A stretch of 64,000 bases of DNA. Origin: Streptomyces lydicus. GTDB lineage: Bacteria > Actinomycetota > Actinomycetes > Streptomycetales > Streptomycetaceae. The stretch covers positions 3,348,001 to 3,412,000 of the forward strand of contig NZ_CP017157.1 of assembly GCF_001729485.1 (NCBI RefSeq). The letters are read 5' to 3'. Below, piece by piece: positions 45,081 to 53,641 of this stretch. Below the pieces are notes generated by a model. The model was given only the letters and a program-made list of their open reading frames with translations. It had not been told where the DNA came from and made no database searches. The first letter of the stretch is position 1; the number at the start of each line of letters is the position of its first letter. A program made the translations under genes and the position numbers.

Positions 45081-45148
45081 CGCCCGTCAGGCCACCGCGC
45101 CCGTCAGGCCACCGCGCCCGTCAGGCCACCGCGCCCGTCAGGCCACCG
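45081..45148. repeat. Tandem repeat, four copies of 17 bp
   Basis: Four identical head-to-tail copies of CGCCCGTCAGGCCACCG, with a partial fifth. Each unit carries, on the minus strand, AVA followed by a TGA stop. The array overlaps the 3' end of the sigma-factor gene, so copy-number changes would leave the C-terminal AVA and stop unchanged. Confidence 0.9.
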
Positions 45149-45749
45149 CGCCCGCTCCGGCAGCCGCGCCCGCCAGCGTCCGCGGCTGCCGGCCGGGCTC
45201 CGCCCGTTCGGCGTCCGTCACCAGCGCGACCAGCGTCTCCCGGGCCCGCGCCACCCGGGACCGTACGGTTCCCACCGGGCAGCCCATCACCCCGGCCGCC
45301 GCCGCGTACGGCAGCCCCAGCAACTGCGTGAGCACGAACGCCTCCCGCCGCTCCGGCACCAGCGCCGCGAGCAGCTCGGCCAGCGCGACGCCCTCGTCGA
45401 AGCCCGGCACCCCGCGCGGCTGCACCCGCTCCGCGGCCGACTGCCAGTCGTCGGTCGCGGCCAGCCGCGGCCGGCACGAGTGGGACCGGATCCGGTCCGC
45501 CACCACCCGCCGGGCGATGGTCAGCAGCCAGGTCCGCGCCGAGGACCGGCCCTCGAACCGGGGCAGACTGCGCAACGCCCGCACATAGGTGTCCTGCATC
45601 AGGTCGTCGGTCGCCTGCGGGTCGCCGCTGAGATGCGTCACATAGCGCCGCACATCGAGCTGGGTGGCCCGCACGAACTGCTCGACGGCCCGCTCGTCCC
45701 CGCTGCGCGCGGCCAGCGCCCAGCCCGTCACCGTCTCGTCATCCCGCAT
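45138..45749 (-). CDS. ECF-type RNA polymerase sigma factor
   Basis: A 203-aa sigma-70 family protein of group 4: region 2 (VRATQLDVRRYVTHLSGDPQATDDLMQDTYVRAL, RTWLLTIARRVVADRIR) and region 4 (ALVPERREAFVLTQLLGLPYAAAAGVMGCPVGTVRSRVARARE), with no N-terminal region 1. It is divergent from a small zinc-binding anti-sigma-like gene, with 49 bp between starts. The ATG has a GAGGGG ribosome site. The C-terminal AGAAAGAGAVA tail ends in the 17-bp tandem repeat. Target promoters are not identified. Confidence 0.92.
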   Translation of the reverse strand: MRDDETVTGWALAARSGDERAVEQFVRATQLDVRRYVTHLSGDPQATDDLMQDTYVRALRSLPRFEGRSSARTWLLTIARRVVADRIRSHSCRPRLAATDDWQSAAERVQPRGVPGFDEGVALAELLAALVPERREAFVLTQLLGLPYAAAAGVMGCPVGTVRSRVARARETLVALVTDAERAEPGRQPRTLAGAAAGAGAVA

Positions 45750-45798
45750 GCCGCGACCGCCCCTCGCCGCACGCGCAGGCTTCGGGGAGGATGGAGGC

Positions 45799-46098
45799 AT
45801 GCACTGCTCGCGCGCCCGTACGGCCCTCTCCGCCCGGTGTGACGGGGAGGAACTGCCCCCCGGTCTCACCGCCCGGCGGCTCGACGACCACCTCGCCGGC
45901 TGTCCGGACTGCCGGCACTGGGAAGCGCGGGTCCGGGCCCTGACGAGGCACCTCGACCGTGCCGCGGCGCGTGCCGAGGAGGACGCCGCGGCGTCCGTCG
46001 ACGCGCTGCTCGCCGGGCTGCGGTCGACCACCGCCCGCCCGGCCGCGGCCGTTCCCGGCGCCGGTGCACCGGACACCGGCGACGAGCCGACCGGCTGA
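45799..46098 (+). CDS. Small zinc-finger anti-sigma-like protein (zf-HC2)
   Basis: A 99-aa protein with the ZAS signature Hx3Cx2C in DDHLAGCPDCRHW and an upstream HC/C pair near the N-terminus. It lacks a transmembrane segment, so it would be a soluble ZAS-type anti-sigma factor. GGAGG precedes the ATG. Its divergent position next to the ECF sigma gene makes that sigma factor the likely partner; co-transcription is more usual in such pairs. Confidence 0.8.
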   Translation: MHCSRARTALSARCDGEELPPGLTARRLDDHLAGCPDCRHWEARVRALTRHLDRAAARAEEDAAASVDALLAGLRSTTARPAAAVPGAGAPDTGDEPTG

Positions 46099-46338
46099 CC
46101 GCACCCCGGACGGGCACCGGCCCGCACCGGCTCGGGTGCCGCCGGCGGAGGCGGTCGGTGGTGCCACCCGCATCCGGGCAGCGTGCTTCATCTGGGTTCT
46201 CTTGGAGTCCACTGGAGTCCTTCGCATGATCCGGCCGCCGCCGCGTGGGACGGCGCTCGGTGACGTCGGAGCCAGGACCCCCTCCGCCGCACGTGCGCAG
46301 GTGGCCGCGTACGTACTTACGCGCTCGCGCAGCCTGCT

Positions 46339-46399
46339 GCACCCGGCGCGCGGCGCCCGACGGCACCGGTGCTCGACCGCACCCGGCGCGCGGCGCCCG
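46339..46399. repeat. 21-bp direct repeat, 40-bp period
   Basis: GCACCCGGCGCGCGGCGCCC plus G occurs at 46339-46359 and again, identical, at 46379-46399. Both copies lie in the 319-bp non-coding stretch 46099-46417 between two converging genes. Each contains a GC palindrome (GGCGCGCGGCGCC-like) that could fold as a terminator. Nothing else was recognised there. Confidence 0.6.
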
Positions 46400-46417
46400 G
46401 AAGGAGATGTCCTCGGC

Positions 46418-47239
46418 TCAGGTGTTCGCCCCTGCTGTCAGCCGACGGCCGACAGCCGGATCGTGCGGCGGACCCCGCAGCGACATCGCATGGGCCAGCA
46501 GCAGCTTCTGCACCGGGCGCCGCGGCTCCTGCCGGGCGGCGCGCACGACGGGCCGCGCCTCGGGCAGCACCCTCCGCAGGACGAGCACCAGCGGCGCGAA
46601 CAGCCGCGCCGACACGCTCCGTACGAGACGGAACGCGGCCCGCTCGCCACCCCACAGCCACACCGCCGCGAGCAGGGCGACCAGCAGGTGCGCGGCGAAC
46701 ATGCCGGCCGCGCTGCCGTGCTGCGCCATGCCGGCCATGTCAGCGTGCGGCAACCACCCCGTGGCTCCCGCGGAAGACCCCCCGGCCGGATGCGCCATGC
46801 CCGGCATGCCCGCCATGCCCTGCATGCCCTGCATGCCCTGCACGTCCGCCATCTGCTGACGCATCAGCTCCAGCATCCGGTCCGTACGGCCGCCGGAGGC
46901 CGGCATCTCCTGAGCGCCGCACATCCAGGCGGCCGCCCACTGCCGTACCGACAGCCGCGTGCCCTGCCCACCGGCGCCGGCCGCCATGACCTGGCCGAGC
47001 GAGAAGGCGCTGTGCAGGGCCGCCTGGGTACCGACGGTCAGCAACCCCACCAGCACCGGGCCGCGTTCCCGGCCCGCGACACACCAGGCACCGCCCGCGG
47101 TGACCGCCCCGGCCGAAAGCAGCATCCACGCGGGGACCGCGGCATCCGACATCACCACGTGCCCCAGCGCGGCGAGCAGCACACACACCACCGCGAACAC
47201 CGCGGCGCGCAGCCCCCTGAGTACCCGCCCCGCATCCAT
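46418..47239 (-). CDS. Met/His-rich polytopic membrane protein (copper-type)
   Basis: A 273-aa protein with four or five membrane helices (for example AVFAVVCVLLAALGHVVM, AGMFAAHLLVALLAAVWLW). Between helices is a loop of repeated GM and MxGM units (QGMQGMQGMAGMPGMAH, HADMAGMAQHG), a pattern known from copper-binding membrane and periplasmic proteins. It probably binds Cu(I) outside the membrane or contributes to its uptake or storage. The ATG of MDAGRV is chosen; an in-frame upstream extension has no better ribosome site. It lies near an ECF sigma/ZAS pair and about 6 kb from the copper operon. Confidence 0.72.
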   Translation of the reverse strand: MDAGRVLRGLRAAVFAVVCVLLAALGHVVMSDAAVPAWMLLSAGAVTAGGAWCVAGRERGPVLVGLLTVGTQAALHSAFSLGQVMAAGAGGQGTRLSVRQWAAAWMCGAQEMPASGGRTDRMLELMRQQMADVQGMQGMQGMAGMPGMAHPAGGSSAGATGWLPHADMAGMAQHGSAAGMFAAHLLVALLAAVWLWGGERAAFRLVRSVSARLFAPLVLVLRRVLPEARPVVRAARQEPRRPVQKLLLAHAMSLRGPPHDPAVGRRLTAGANT

Positions 47240-47383
47240 GACGCCCCATCGTCCCACCCCGCTCCCACGACGGAACGCGAGGGTCACCCGATCCGGCCGG
47301 TGGCGGGGCAACGCGGGCCGCCGGCCCGCGGCAACCCTCCCGCCGCGGTCCCCGGTCGTCCGCGGCGGCCGGCTCAGACGCCG

Positions 47384-48775
47384 TCAGGGCAGGTCACGGC
47401 GCATCAGGTCGGCGTAGGTCTCGCGGCGGACGACGGGACGGGAGCGGCCGTCGCGGCAGAAGACGACCGGGGGACGGCGGGCGGCGTTGTAGTTGTTGGC
47501 GAGCGAGTAGGTGTACGCGCCGGTGGCGGGGACGGCGATCAGGTCGCCGGGCCGCGGGTCGTCGAGGAGCACGCCCGCGCTGAGCACGTCGCCGGATTCG
47601 CAGTGCCGTCCGACGACCCGGCACCGCTCGCCGCCGGCCGCGCCGCCCGGCCGGGTGGCGACCGTCGCCTCGAAGCGCTGGCCGTACAGCGAGACTTCGA
47701 GGTTGTCGCCCATCCCGCCGTCCACCGCGACGAAGGTCTCGCCGTGCGCGCGTTTGACCGTCACCACGCGGTAGAGCGACACGCCCGCCTCGGCGACCAG
47801 CGACCGGCCGGGCTCGATGACGATCCGGGCGCCGGCCGGCAGCAGGGTGTCGGCGGCCGCGGTCAGCGCGTCCACGTACGCCTCGACGCTCGGCGGCCGG
47901 TCGTCGTACGTGTACCGGGCGCCCAGCCCGCCCCCGAGGTCGTACACCGGGAACGTGCCGAGCTCGGCCACCGCGGCCACGGCCCGCACGAACGGCTCGG
48001 TGTCGAGGATCTGCGAGCCGATGTGCACATGCAGTCCGTCCAGGCGCAGCCGGTCGCTGGCGCGCAGCCGGGCGATCGCGTCGCGCGCCTGGGGCACCAG
48101 CAGGCCGAACTTCGAGTCGCGCTGCCCGGTGGAGACCGCCGCATGGGTGTCGGGGCGGATGTCGGGGGTGACGCGGACCAGCACCGGCTGCCGATAGGTG
48201 CCGGAGGTCTGCCCACGGCCTCCCTGGCCGGCGGCGCCCGGGGACGGTGAGCCCGGTCCCTGCGCGGGCTCGGCGAGGAGGCGTTCCAGGCGGTCGATGT
48301 CGTCGAAGTTGTCGATGACGACAAGGCCGACGCGGGCCTCGACGGCCGCCCGGAGAAACTCGTCGGTCTTGGCGTTGCCGTGCACGATCACCCGTGCCGG
48401 GTCGGTGCCCGCCGCGAGCGCGAGGGCCAGTTCGCCGCCGCTGGCGACGTCGACGCCCAGGCCCTCCTCGGCGAGCAGCCGGTAGACGGCGGTGCAGGGG
48501 AACGCCTTGGAGGCGAACGCCACCGTCGAGCCCGGCCGGCGCACGGCGAGCGCGTCGGCATACCGGCGGGCCCGGGCCCGCAACGCCCCTTCGTCGACGA
48601 GCAGGGCCGGGGTGCCGTGGCGCGCCGCCAGCTCCCCGACGTGGCAGCCGCCGATGCGCAGCGCACCGTCGGGCGCGGTCGAGGTGCCCGGCGGGAAGAG
48701 CCCGAGCAGGGCGTCGGGGGAGCGGCGGGCGGCGGCGGTGGTGGCGGGTGCGGCGGCGGGGGGCCGGACGGCCAT
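47384..48775 (-). CDS. lysA: Diaminopimelate decarboxylase
   Basis: A 463-aa PLP enzyme of fold type III that decarboxylates meso-diaminopimelate to L-lysine. The PLP lysine is in VAFASKAFPCTAVYR. Other motifs are GVDVASGGELALAL, HVHIGSQI, the glycine-rich phosphate site YDLGGGLGARYTY, IEPGRSLVAEAG and the active-site cysteine CESGDVL. A Gly/Pro-rich insert of about 20 residues interrupts the middle. AAGGAG lies 8 nt before the ATG. It stands alone, not with argS/thrA-type lysine genes, so it may be a second copy. It is divergent from a PucR regulator gene. Confidence 0.92.
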   Translation of the reverse strand: MAVRPPAAAPATTAAARRSPDALLGLFPPGTSTAPDGALRIGGCHVGELAARHGTPALLVDEGALRARARRYADALAVRRPGSTVAFASKAFPCTAVYRLLAEEGLGVDVASGGELALALAAGTDPARVIVHGNAKTDEFLRAAVEARVGLVVIDNFDDIDRLERLLAEPAQGPGSPSPGAAGQGGRGQTSGTYRQPVLVRVTPDIRPDTHAAVSTGQRDSKFGLLVPQARDAIARLRASDRLRLDGLHVHIGSQILDTEPFVRAVAAVAELGTFPVYDLGGGLGARYTYDDRPPSVEAYVDALTAAADTLLPAGARIVIEPGRSLVAEAGVSLYRVVTVKRAHGETFVAVDGGMGDNLEVSLYGQRFEATVATRPGGAAGGERCRVVGRHCESGDVLSAGVLLDDPRPGDLIAVPATGAYTYSLANNYNAARRPPVVFCRDGRSRPVVRRETYADLMRRDLP

Positions 48776-48895
48776 GGCAGGGCTCCTTGCGGGGCGGCAA
48801 CGGGAAGGGCGCCCGGGCACGTCACGCCCGGCGGTCCCACCATGCTGAGGCCCACCTCACTGCTCGTCGTTGGCGCAATCGCCTAGGGTCCGGGC

Positions 48896-50131
48896 ATGGA
48901 TCTGACGGATACGCCGAACCCGCCCGGCCTCGACGGCACCAGCGAGGAGCTGTTCGCCCTGGCCAACGCCGTCGCGGCGGTGATCGGCGGTTCGGTGGCG
49001 ATCGAGGACCTCGACCACCGGGTGCTGGCCTACTCGTCGCTGCCCGGCCAGCGGATCGACGAGCTGCGCCGTCGCGGCATCCTGGAGCGCCGGGTTCCCG
49101 AGGACCCCGAGCAGCTGCGCCAGTACCGCGAGGTGCTCGGCGCGCGGGGCGTCGTCCGGCTGCCGGTCCTCGCGCCCGACGAGCTCCCGCGCGCCGCCGC
49201 GGCCATCAGGGCCGGCAACCTGCCGCTGGGCACCCTGTGGGCGATCGTGGGGGAAACCCCGCCGGACGAGGCGGGCGACCGGGCGCTGCTGGACGGCGCA
49301 CGGCTGGCGGCGCTGCACATGCTGCGCCACCGCAGCGCGGCCGAACTCGGCCTGCGGGCCCGCGAGGACGCCCTGCGGGCCGCGCTGCGCGGGGACGGGA
49401 CGGCGCCGGAGACCCGCTTCCAGCTCGGTCTGCCCGTCCGGCCCCGGCTGACCCTGCTCGGCTTCGCACCGGCCGCCGGCGGGCCCGACACGCTGGGCCC
49501 CGGCGGCGTCCGGCTGGCCGCGGCGGCCGCCCGGCACTGGGCCGCGGTGCGTGCCGACGCGGCCGTGGCCGCCGTCGGGCGGACCGTCTACGCGCTGCTG
49601 CCCCAGGCCGGCCCGGACGAGGCCCGCCGGCTCTCCGAGCAGGCCGTGGCCGCGCTCGGCCGCACCCTCGCGGCACCGCTGCGCGCCGCCGTCAGCCGCC
49701 CCGCCACCGACCCGGCCGCGCTGCCCGCGCTGCGGGCCGAGGTGGACGACGTCCTCCGGGTCACCACCGCCTCCCCGGACGCACCGGGCGTCGCCGCGCT
49801 CACCGACGTCCACGCCCAGGTCCTGCTGCTGCACTGCGCCGACGAACTGGCCCGCCGCCCCGGCCTGCGCCACCCCGCCATCGACGCCATGCGCGCCCAC
49901 GACCACGGCCGTGGAACCGCGTACGCCGCCTCGGTCCTGGCCTGGCTGGACGCGGTCGGCAACATCGCCGAGGCCGCGCAACGGCTCACCGTCCACCCCA
50001 ACACCCTCAAGTACCGCCTGCGCCGCGCCCGCGAACTGTTCGGCCTCGCCCTGGACGACCCCGACGTCCGGCTCTCCTGCTGGCTCCAACTCCGCCTCCC
50101 ACCGCCCGCAGCGGACCCGCGGACCGCTTAA
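48896..50131 (+). CDS. PucR-family transcriptional regulator
   Basis: A 411-aa protein. The N-terminal GAF/PucR-like sensory region starts ELFALANAVAAVIGGSVAIED and the C-terminal HTH_30 reads VLAWLDAVGNIAEAAQRLTVHPNTLKYRLRRA, diagnostic of the PucR/CdaR group. It is divergent from lysA across 120 bp and so may regulate it. The HAD gene follows 39 nt after its stop. The effector is unknown. Confidence 0.9.
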   Translation: MDLTDTPNPPGLDGTSEELFALANAVAAVIGGSVAIEDLDHRVLAYSSLPGQRIDELRRRGILERRVPEDPEQLRQYREVLGARGVVRLPVLAPDELPRAAAAIRAGNLPLGTLWAIVGETPPDEAGDRALLDGARLAALHMLRHRSAAELGLRAREDALRAALRGDGTAPETRFQLGLPVRPRLTLLGFAPAAGGPDTLGPGGVRLAAAAARHWAAVRADAAVAAVGRTVYALLPQAGPDEARRLSEQAVAALGRTLAAPLRAAVSRPATDPAALPALRAEVDDVLRVTTASPDAPGVAALTDVHAQVLLLHCADELARRPGLRHPAIDAMRAHDHGRGTAYAASVLAWLDAVGNIAEAAQRLTVHPNTLKYRLRRARELFGLALDDPDVRLSCWLQLRLPPPAADPRTA

Positions 50132-50170
50132 CCGCCCGCCCCCGCACTGGCGTTGCGGTAGAAAGACCGG

Positions 50171-50899
50171 ATGCCTGAGCTACCTGTCTGCGGTCCGGAA
50201 GGGCCCCTCCGTGCCCCGTCCGCCCGCTCGGCGCCGCCCGCCCCCGTGCGGGCCGTGCTCTTCGACTTCTCCGGGACGCTGTTCCAGGTCGCCGCGTACG
50301 CCGACCGGATCCGGGCGGCACTGGCGCGGCCGGTGGACGACGCGACGATGGGCCGCCTGCTCGACGGCCTCGAAGCCGGCCTCTCGGACCCCGCCGTCGT
50401 GGCGGCACAGCGCGCCCGGGACGTCTCCGCGCGGGCGCACCGGCACGCCTTCACCACCTGGTACGCCTCGGTCGCCGAACTGGCGCCGGTCGCCGGGGTG
50501 CTCTACGAGCAGCTCAGGACGCCCGAGCACTGGGTGCCCTACGCGGACGCCGAACCCACCCTCGCCCGCCTGCGGAGCCACGGGGTGGCCCTCGGCGTGG
50601 TCAGCGACGTGGGCTGGGACCTGCGGGCCACCTTCGCCCGGCACGGCCTGGACCACCACGTCTCCTCCTGGGTGCACTCCTACGAGCATCACACCGAAAA
50701 GCCCGACCCGCTGCTCTTCCACCACGCCTGCCGTGAGCTGGGCGTGGCACCGGCCGAGACGCTCATGGTCGGCGACCACCCGGCCAAGGACGGCGGCGCG
50801 GCCGGCGCGGGACTGCGCGCCTATGTGCTGCCCGCGGGCGCGGCGCCCGGCGCCCACCGCGGACTGGACGCCGTACTGCGGTTGACCGGCCGGGACTGA
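50171..50899 (+). CDS. HAD-superfamily hydrolase
   Basis: A 242-aa protein. Motif I is LFDFSGTLF, with Ser at the position of the second Asp of DxD, as in some dehalogenase/phosphonatase relatives rather than phosphatases. Motif II is GVVSDVGWD, the lysine is in HTEKPDPLLF, and motif IV is MVGDHPAKDGGAAGAG. A helical cap lies between motifs I and II. The missing acid makes classical phosphatase activity less certain. It probably shares a transcript with the PucR gene. Confidence 0.87.
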   Translation: MPELPVCGPEGPLRAPSARSAPPAPVRAVLFDFSGTLFQVAAYADRIRAALARPVDDATMGRLLDGLEAGLSDPAVVAAQRARDVSARAHRHAFTTWYASVAELAPVAGVLYEQLRTPEHWVPYADAEPTLARLRSHGVALGVVSDVGWDLRATFARHGLDHHVSSWVHSYEHHTEKPDPLLFHHACRELGVAPAETLMVGDHPAKDGGAAGAGLRAYVLPAGAAPGAHRGLDAVLRLTGRD

Positions 50900-51024
50900 G
50901 CCCCGGCCGGGCACCGCCCCCGCACCGGGTCAGCCGGCGCAGGGCGAGCGGTGAACAGAGGTCAGCACCCGTACCCTGCTGCGGCACGTCGGCGAGCAGA
51001 CCTGCTCCGCGGAGTCCGCGCTGA

Positions 51025-51888
51025 TCAGACCACGGGCGGTCCCGCCTCGATGCGACGCAGCACCGGGGGGAGGCGGTCCAGGTCGGGGCCGGTCTGGTCC
51101 TGTCGTTCGTCCCACCACGTGGCGCCGGCGTCGCGCAGCGGGCCGATCACGTCCCGGGCCTTCGCCGCGTCCGGGGGTGTGGCACCGCCGAGCACGAACT
51201 CGAAGGGGCGCTCAGCCCCGGCCGTACGGTGCTCGCGCACATAGCCGACCAGTTCCCGCACCTCCGCCACGTCCGGCACCTGGCCGTGCCGGGCCGTCTC
51301 GAAGAGCGGCGCCGCGCCGTCCCACCGCGCTGCCCGCCGCATGGGCGCGCGACGCGGCCAGAACCCGCCGATCCACACCGGCGGACCCGGCCGTTGCACG
51401 GTGGCGGGCAGCAGCGTCACGTCCCGGACCTCGTAGTGCCGGCCGTGGTGGTTCACCTGCTCGCCGGACCAGAAACGGCCCAACAGCTCCAGTCCCTCGT
51501 CCAGCCGCTCGGCGAGGAGGCGTGGCTCGGCGGCGTCGCCGAAGCTGCGGTACTCGTCCTCGACCGGGCCGCCCAGGCCGGCGGCGAAGATCACCCGGCC
51601 GCCGCTCAGGTGGTCCAGGGTGGCCACCTGGCGGGCGAGTTGCTGCGGACGGTAGCGGGGGACCGGCGTCAGCAGTGTGCCCAGGCGGATCCGCGAGGTG
51701 GCCAGCGCGGCCGCGGTCAGCAGCATCCAGGGGTCCCCGAAGGGACGCCCCTGGTGCCGCCGGTGCAGTACGTGGTCCCAGACGAAGAGCCCGTCCCAGC
51801 CGGCCTGTTCGGCGGCAGCCGCAACGGTCGCGACATTGCGGGGGTCGGCGAAGTCACCGAAGTTCGGGATGTTGAGGGAGAAGCGCAT
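51025..51888 (-). CDS. LLM-class (F420-dependent type) oxidoreductase
   Basis: A 287-aa TIM-barrel protein of the luciferase-like monooxygenase family. It has RFSLNIPNFGDFADP, AAEQAGWDGLFVWDHVL, TSRIRLGTLLTPVPRYRP, LDHLSGGRVIFAAGLGG and PPVWIGGFWP. Actinobacterial members generally use reduced F420, others FMN; the substrate is unknown. It stands between the HAD gene and nsrR, same strand as nsrR, 142 bp apart. Confidence 0.9.
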   Translation of the reverse strand: MRFSLNIPNFGDFADPRNVATVAAAAEQAGWDGLFVWDHVLHRRHQGRPFGDPWMLLTAAALATSRIRLGTLLTPVPRYRPQQLARQVATLDHLSGGRVIFAAGLGGPVEDEYRSFGDAAEPRLLAERLDEGLELLGRFWSGEQVNHHGRHYEVRDVTLLPATVQRPGPPVWIGGFWPRRAPMRRAARWDGAAPLFETARHGQVPDVAEVRELVGYVREHRTAGAERPFEFVLGGATPPDAAKARDVIGPLRDAGATWWDERQDQTGPDLDRLPPVLRRIEAGPPVV

Positions 51889-52030
51889 CCCAGCAGGATG
51901 CGCAGCCGGCCACGAAGCGGCAACCGGGTTCGGACACCGCCGGCCTCACGGCAGGCGTGCGGACCCCGCACGTTTCATGCGCGCTCGCCCACGTCCGCGA
52001 GGGAAGATCACCAAGAGGAACGGAGGCGGC

Positions 52031-52477
52031 TCATGCGGTGCGCGGGCCGCCCACGAGGCCGAGCAGGACCGGACCGGTCGGGGAGGCGACCAGTTCGCCC
52101 ACGGTCAGCGGGTCGAGTGCGGTGTAGAAGGCTTCCTGCGCCGTGCGCAGGGCCCCGCGGAGCCGGCAGGCGGCGCGCAACGGGCACGGCGGGCCGCCCT
52201 CGCAGGCCACGACCTCGTCATCGCCCTCCAGCTCCCGCACCAGCCAGCCGACCGACGCCTGCCGCCCGAGCTCGGTCAACTCCAGGCCGCCGCCGCGTCC
52301 CCGCCGCGCGTCCACCACGCCGAGGTGCTGCAGCCGCGTGACGGCCTTCGCCATGTGGGCGTAGGGCACCTCCATCGCCTCCGCCACCTCACGCGTCGTC
52401 ATGGAACCGTCCTGCGTGGAGACCGCCAGGCGCATCACCGCTCGCAGCGCCAGGTCGGTGAACTTCGTCAACCGCAC
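52031..52477 (-). CDS. nsrR: Nitric-oxide-sensing Rrf2-family repressor NsrR
   Basis: A 148-aa Rrf2 regulator, the same length as S. coelicolor NsrR. The winged HTH is MTTREVAEAMEVPYAHMAKAVTRLQ. The iron-sulphur ligands are three cysteines spaced Cx5Cx5C (ACEGGPPCPLRAACRL, about 92/98/104) and the N-terminal Asp8 in KFTDLALR, which supplies the fourth ligand in the S. coelicolor protein. Nitrosylation of the [4Fe-4S] cluster relieves DNA binding. Start is GTG. A palindromic operator lies just upstream, shared with a divergent cupin gene; no flavohaemoglobin gene is adjacent. Confidence 0.92.
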   Translation of the reverse strand: MRLTKFTDLALRAVMRLAVSTQDGSMTTREVAEAMEVPYAHMAKAVTRLQHLGVVDARRGRGGGLELTELGRQASVGWLVRELEGDDEVVACEGGPPCPLRAACRLRGALRTAQEAFYTALDPLTVGELVASPTGPVLLGLVGGPRTA

Positions 52478-52491
52478 GTGCCGACGCTAGC

Positions 52492-52516
52492 AAATACGGA
52501 TGTTAGATTCCTATTT
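52492..52516. promoter_or_regulatory. Predicted NsrR operator
   Basis: AAATACGGAT and ATTCCTATTT form an imperfect dyad (8 of 10 bases pair) around GTTAG, strikingly AT-rich here. The size and AT-rich ends resemble the 11-1-11 NsrR sites of streptomycetes. It lies 15 bp before the nsrR start and about 90 bp before the cupin start, so it could control both. Confidence 0.65.
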
Positions 52517-52606
52517 GAGGTACCGGAATTCCCGTGCGGGGTGCCGGGAGGGGTGTGCCGGGGGGTGTTGAATGCAGTGACAGGTACGCATCGGACGGTG
52601 GAAGTG

Positions 52607-53044
52607 ATGGCCGACGGACACTCGGACCCCAGTGCCGCGAGCGGAGACCCGGTCCCGCGGCTGCTGTGCGACGTCAAGGCGCTCGCCGCGCTCGACCCGG
52701 CACCAGCGGGAGCGCGGTGGCGGCTCGCCGAGCCCGGCCGGCAACTCGACGCCAACGTCGTGCACATCCGCCCCGGGGAGAGCATCGACGCGCACACCGA
52801 TCCCGACCTCGACGTCCTCCTCCTCGTCGTCGCGGGAGACGGCCTTCTGGGCGCGACCGGTGGGCCGGTACCGCTCGCCGAAGGGAGCCTGGTCTGGCTT
52901 CCGCGCGGCTCCACCCGCAGTCTCACCGCGGGCGGGGACGGGCTGGCGTACATGACCGTCCACCCCCGCCGTCCCGGCATGCGGATCCGCTCCCTCGGGA
53001 CGCCCCGGGACCAGGGCCGGGACGAGGAGCAGGGCCGGGGCTGA
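52607..53044 (+). CDS. Cupin-domain protein, divergent from nsrR
   Basis: A 145-aa single cupin. HIRPGESIDAHTDPDLDVLLLVV corresponds to motif 1, but the usual GxxxxxHxHxxxE metal set is reduced to one His, and EGSLVWLPRGSTRSL is motif 2. With few metal ligands it may be a small-molecule or protein-binding cupin rather than a dioxygenase. The divergent placement behind an NsrR site suggests induction by nitric oxide (inferred). A GTG 9 nt upstream is an alternative start. Confidence 0.78.
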   Translation: MADGHSDPSAASGDPVPRLLCDVKALAALDPAPAGARWRLAEPGRQLDANVVHIRPGESIDAHTDPDLDVLLLVVAGDGLLGATGGPVPLAEGSLVWLPRGSTRSLTAGGDGLAYMTVHPRRPGMRIRSLGTPRDQGRDEEQGRG

Positions 53045-53144
53045 GACCGGGACCGGGACCGCGTTGCGCCGGATGGCAACGGAGCGGCGGGCCTACGGCG
53101 AGCCGCCCCGCCCCGGCGGGGGCGCGGCGGCTACAAAGGGCGGC

Positions 53145-53582
53145 GTGCACGACAGCGACGAAGCGGTGGCCCCCGAACCCGATCCCGGTCCGTGTGATCT
53201 GTGCGGCGGTCCCATCCCGCCCAGCTTGCAGATCTTCTCCCTGGTGCCGGATTCCTCCGTCATCCATCCCGAGGACCCGGGCCAGGACGGCCAACGGCTC
53301 CTGGCGGCCTGCAGTCCCGAGCATCTGTCCGATCTCCAGCAGCATTACCGGCGGCGTCCCTACGTCAACGAGGAACTCTGGTCCGGCAAGATCGCCCGTG
53401 CCCTGCGCGCGCATCCCGAAGGGCTCGACGACGAGCATCTCGTCCAGGCCACCGGCCTGAACGTCATCCAGATCGAGCACGCCCTGTCGTGGGAGAGCGA
53501 ACGCTTCCTGCGCGGCGAGACCCTACCGGGCGCGGACGGGACGACGCCGGGCGCCGACGAGCGCCCGGCGGACGAGTGGTGA
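53145..53582 (+). CDS. Conserved hypothetical protein with a CxxC
   Basis: A 145-aa soluble protein beginning at a GTG preceded by AAAGGG. It has CDLCGGPIPPSLQIFSLVPD (half of a zinc ribbon; a single further Cys at about 65, in LLAACSPEHLS), a helical middle (LSDLQQHYRRRPYVNEELWSG) and a disordered tail. The longer in-frame extension upstream to 53064 has no ribosome site. No function is recognised. Confidence 0.7.
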   Translation: MHDSDEAVAPEPDPGPCDLCGGPIPPSLQIFSLVPDSSVIHPEDPGQDGQRLLAACSPEHLSDLQQHYRRRPYVNEELWSGKIARALRAHPEGLDDEHLVQATGLNVIQIEHALSWESERFLRGETLPGADGTTPGADERPADEW

Positions 53583-53641
53583 CGCCGTCTCCGTGCCCGG
53601 CGCGCGCCGCGCGGTGAGGCCGCTTCCGTGCCCGGCCGCCG

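Noticed and set aside
45081..45148. Possible CRISPR-like repeat
   Set aside because: The 17-bp units are directly abutting with no spacers, hence a simple tandem repeat.
53064..53144. N-terminal extension of the CxxC hypothetical protein
   Set aside because: No ribosome site at the upstream ATG and low-complexity Arg/Gly/Pro residues; the GTG with AAAGGG is preferred.
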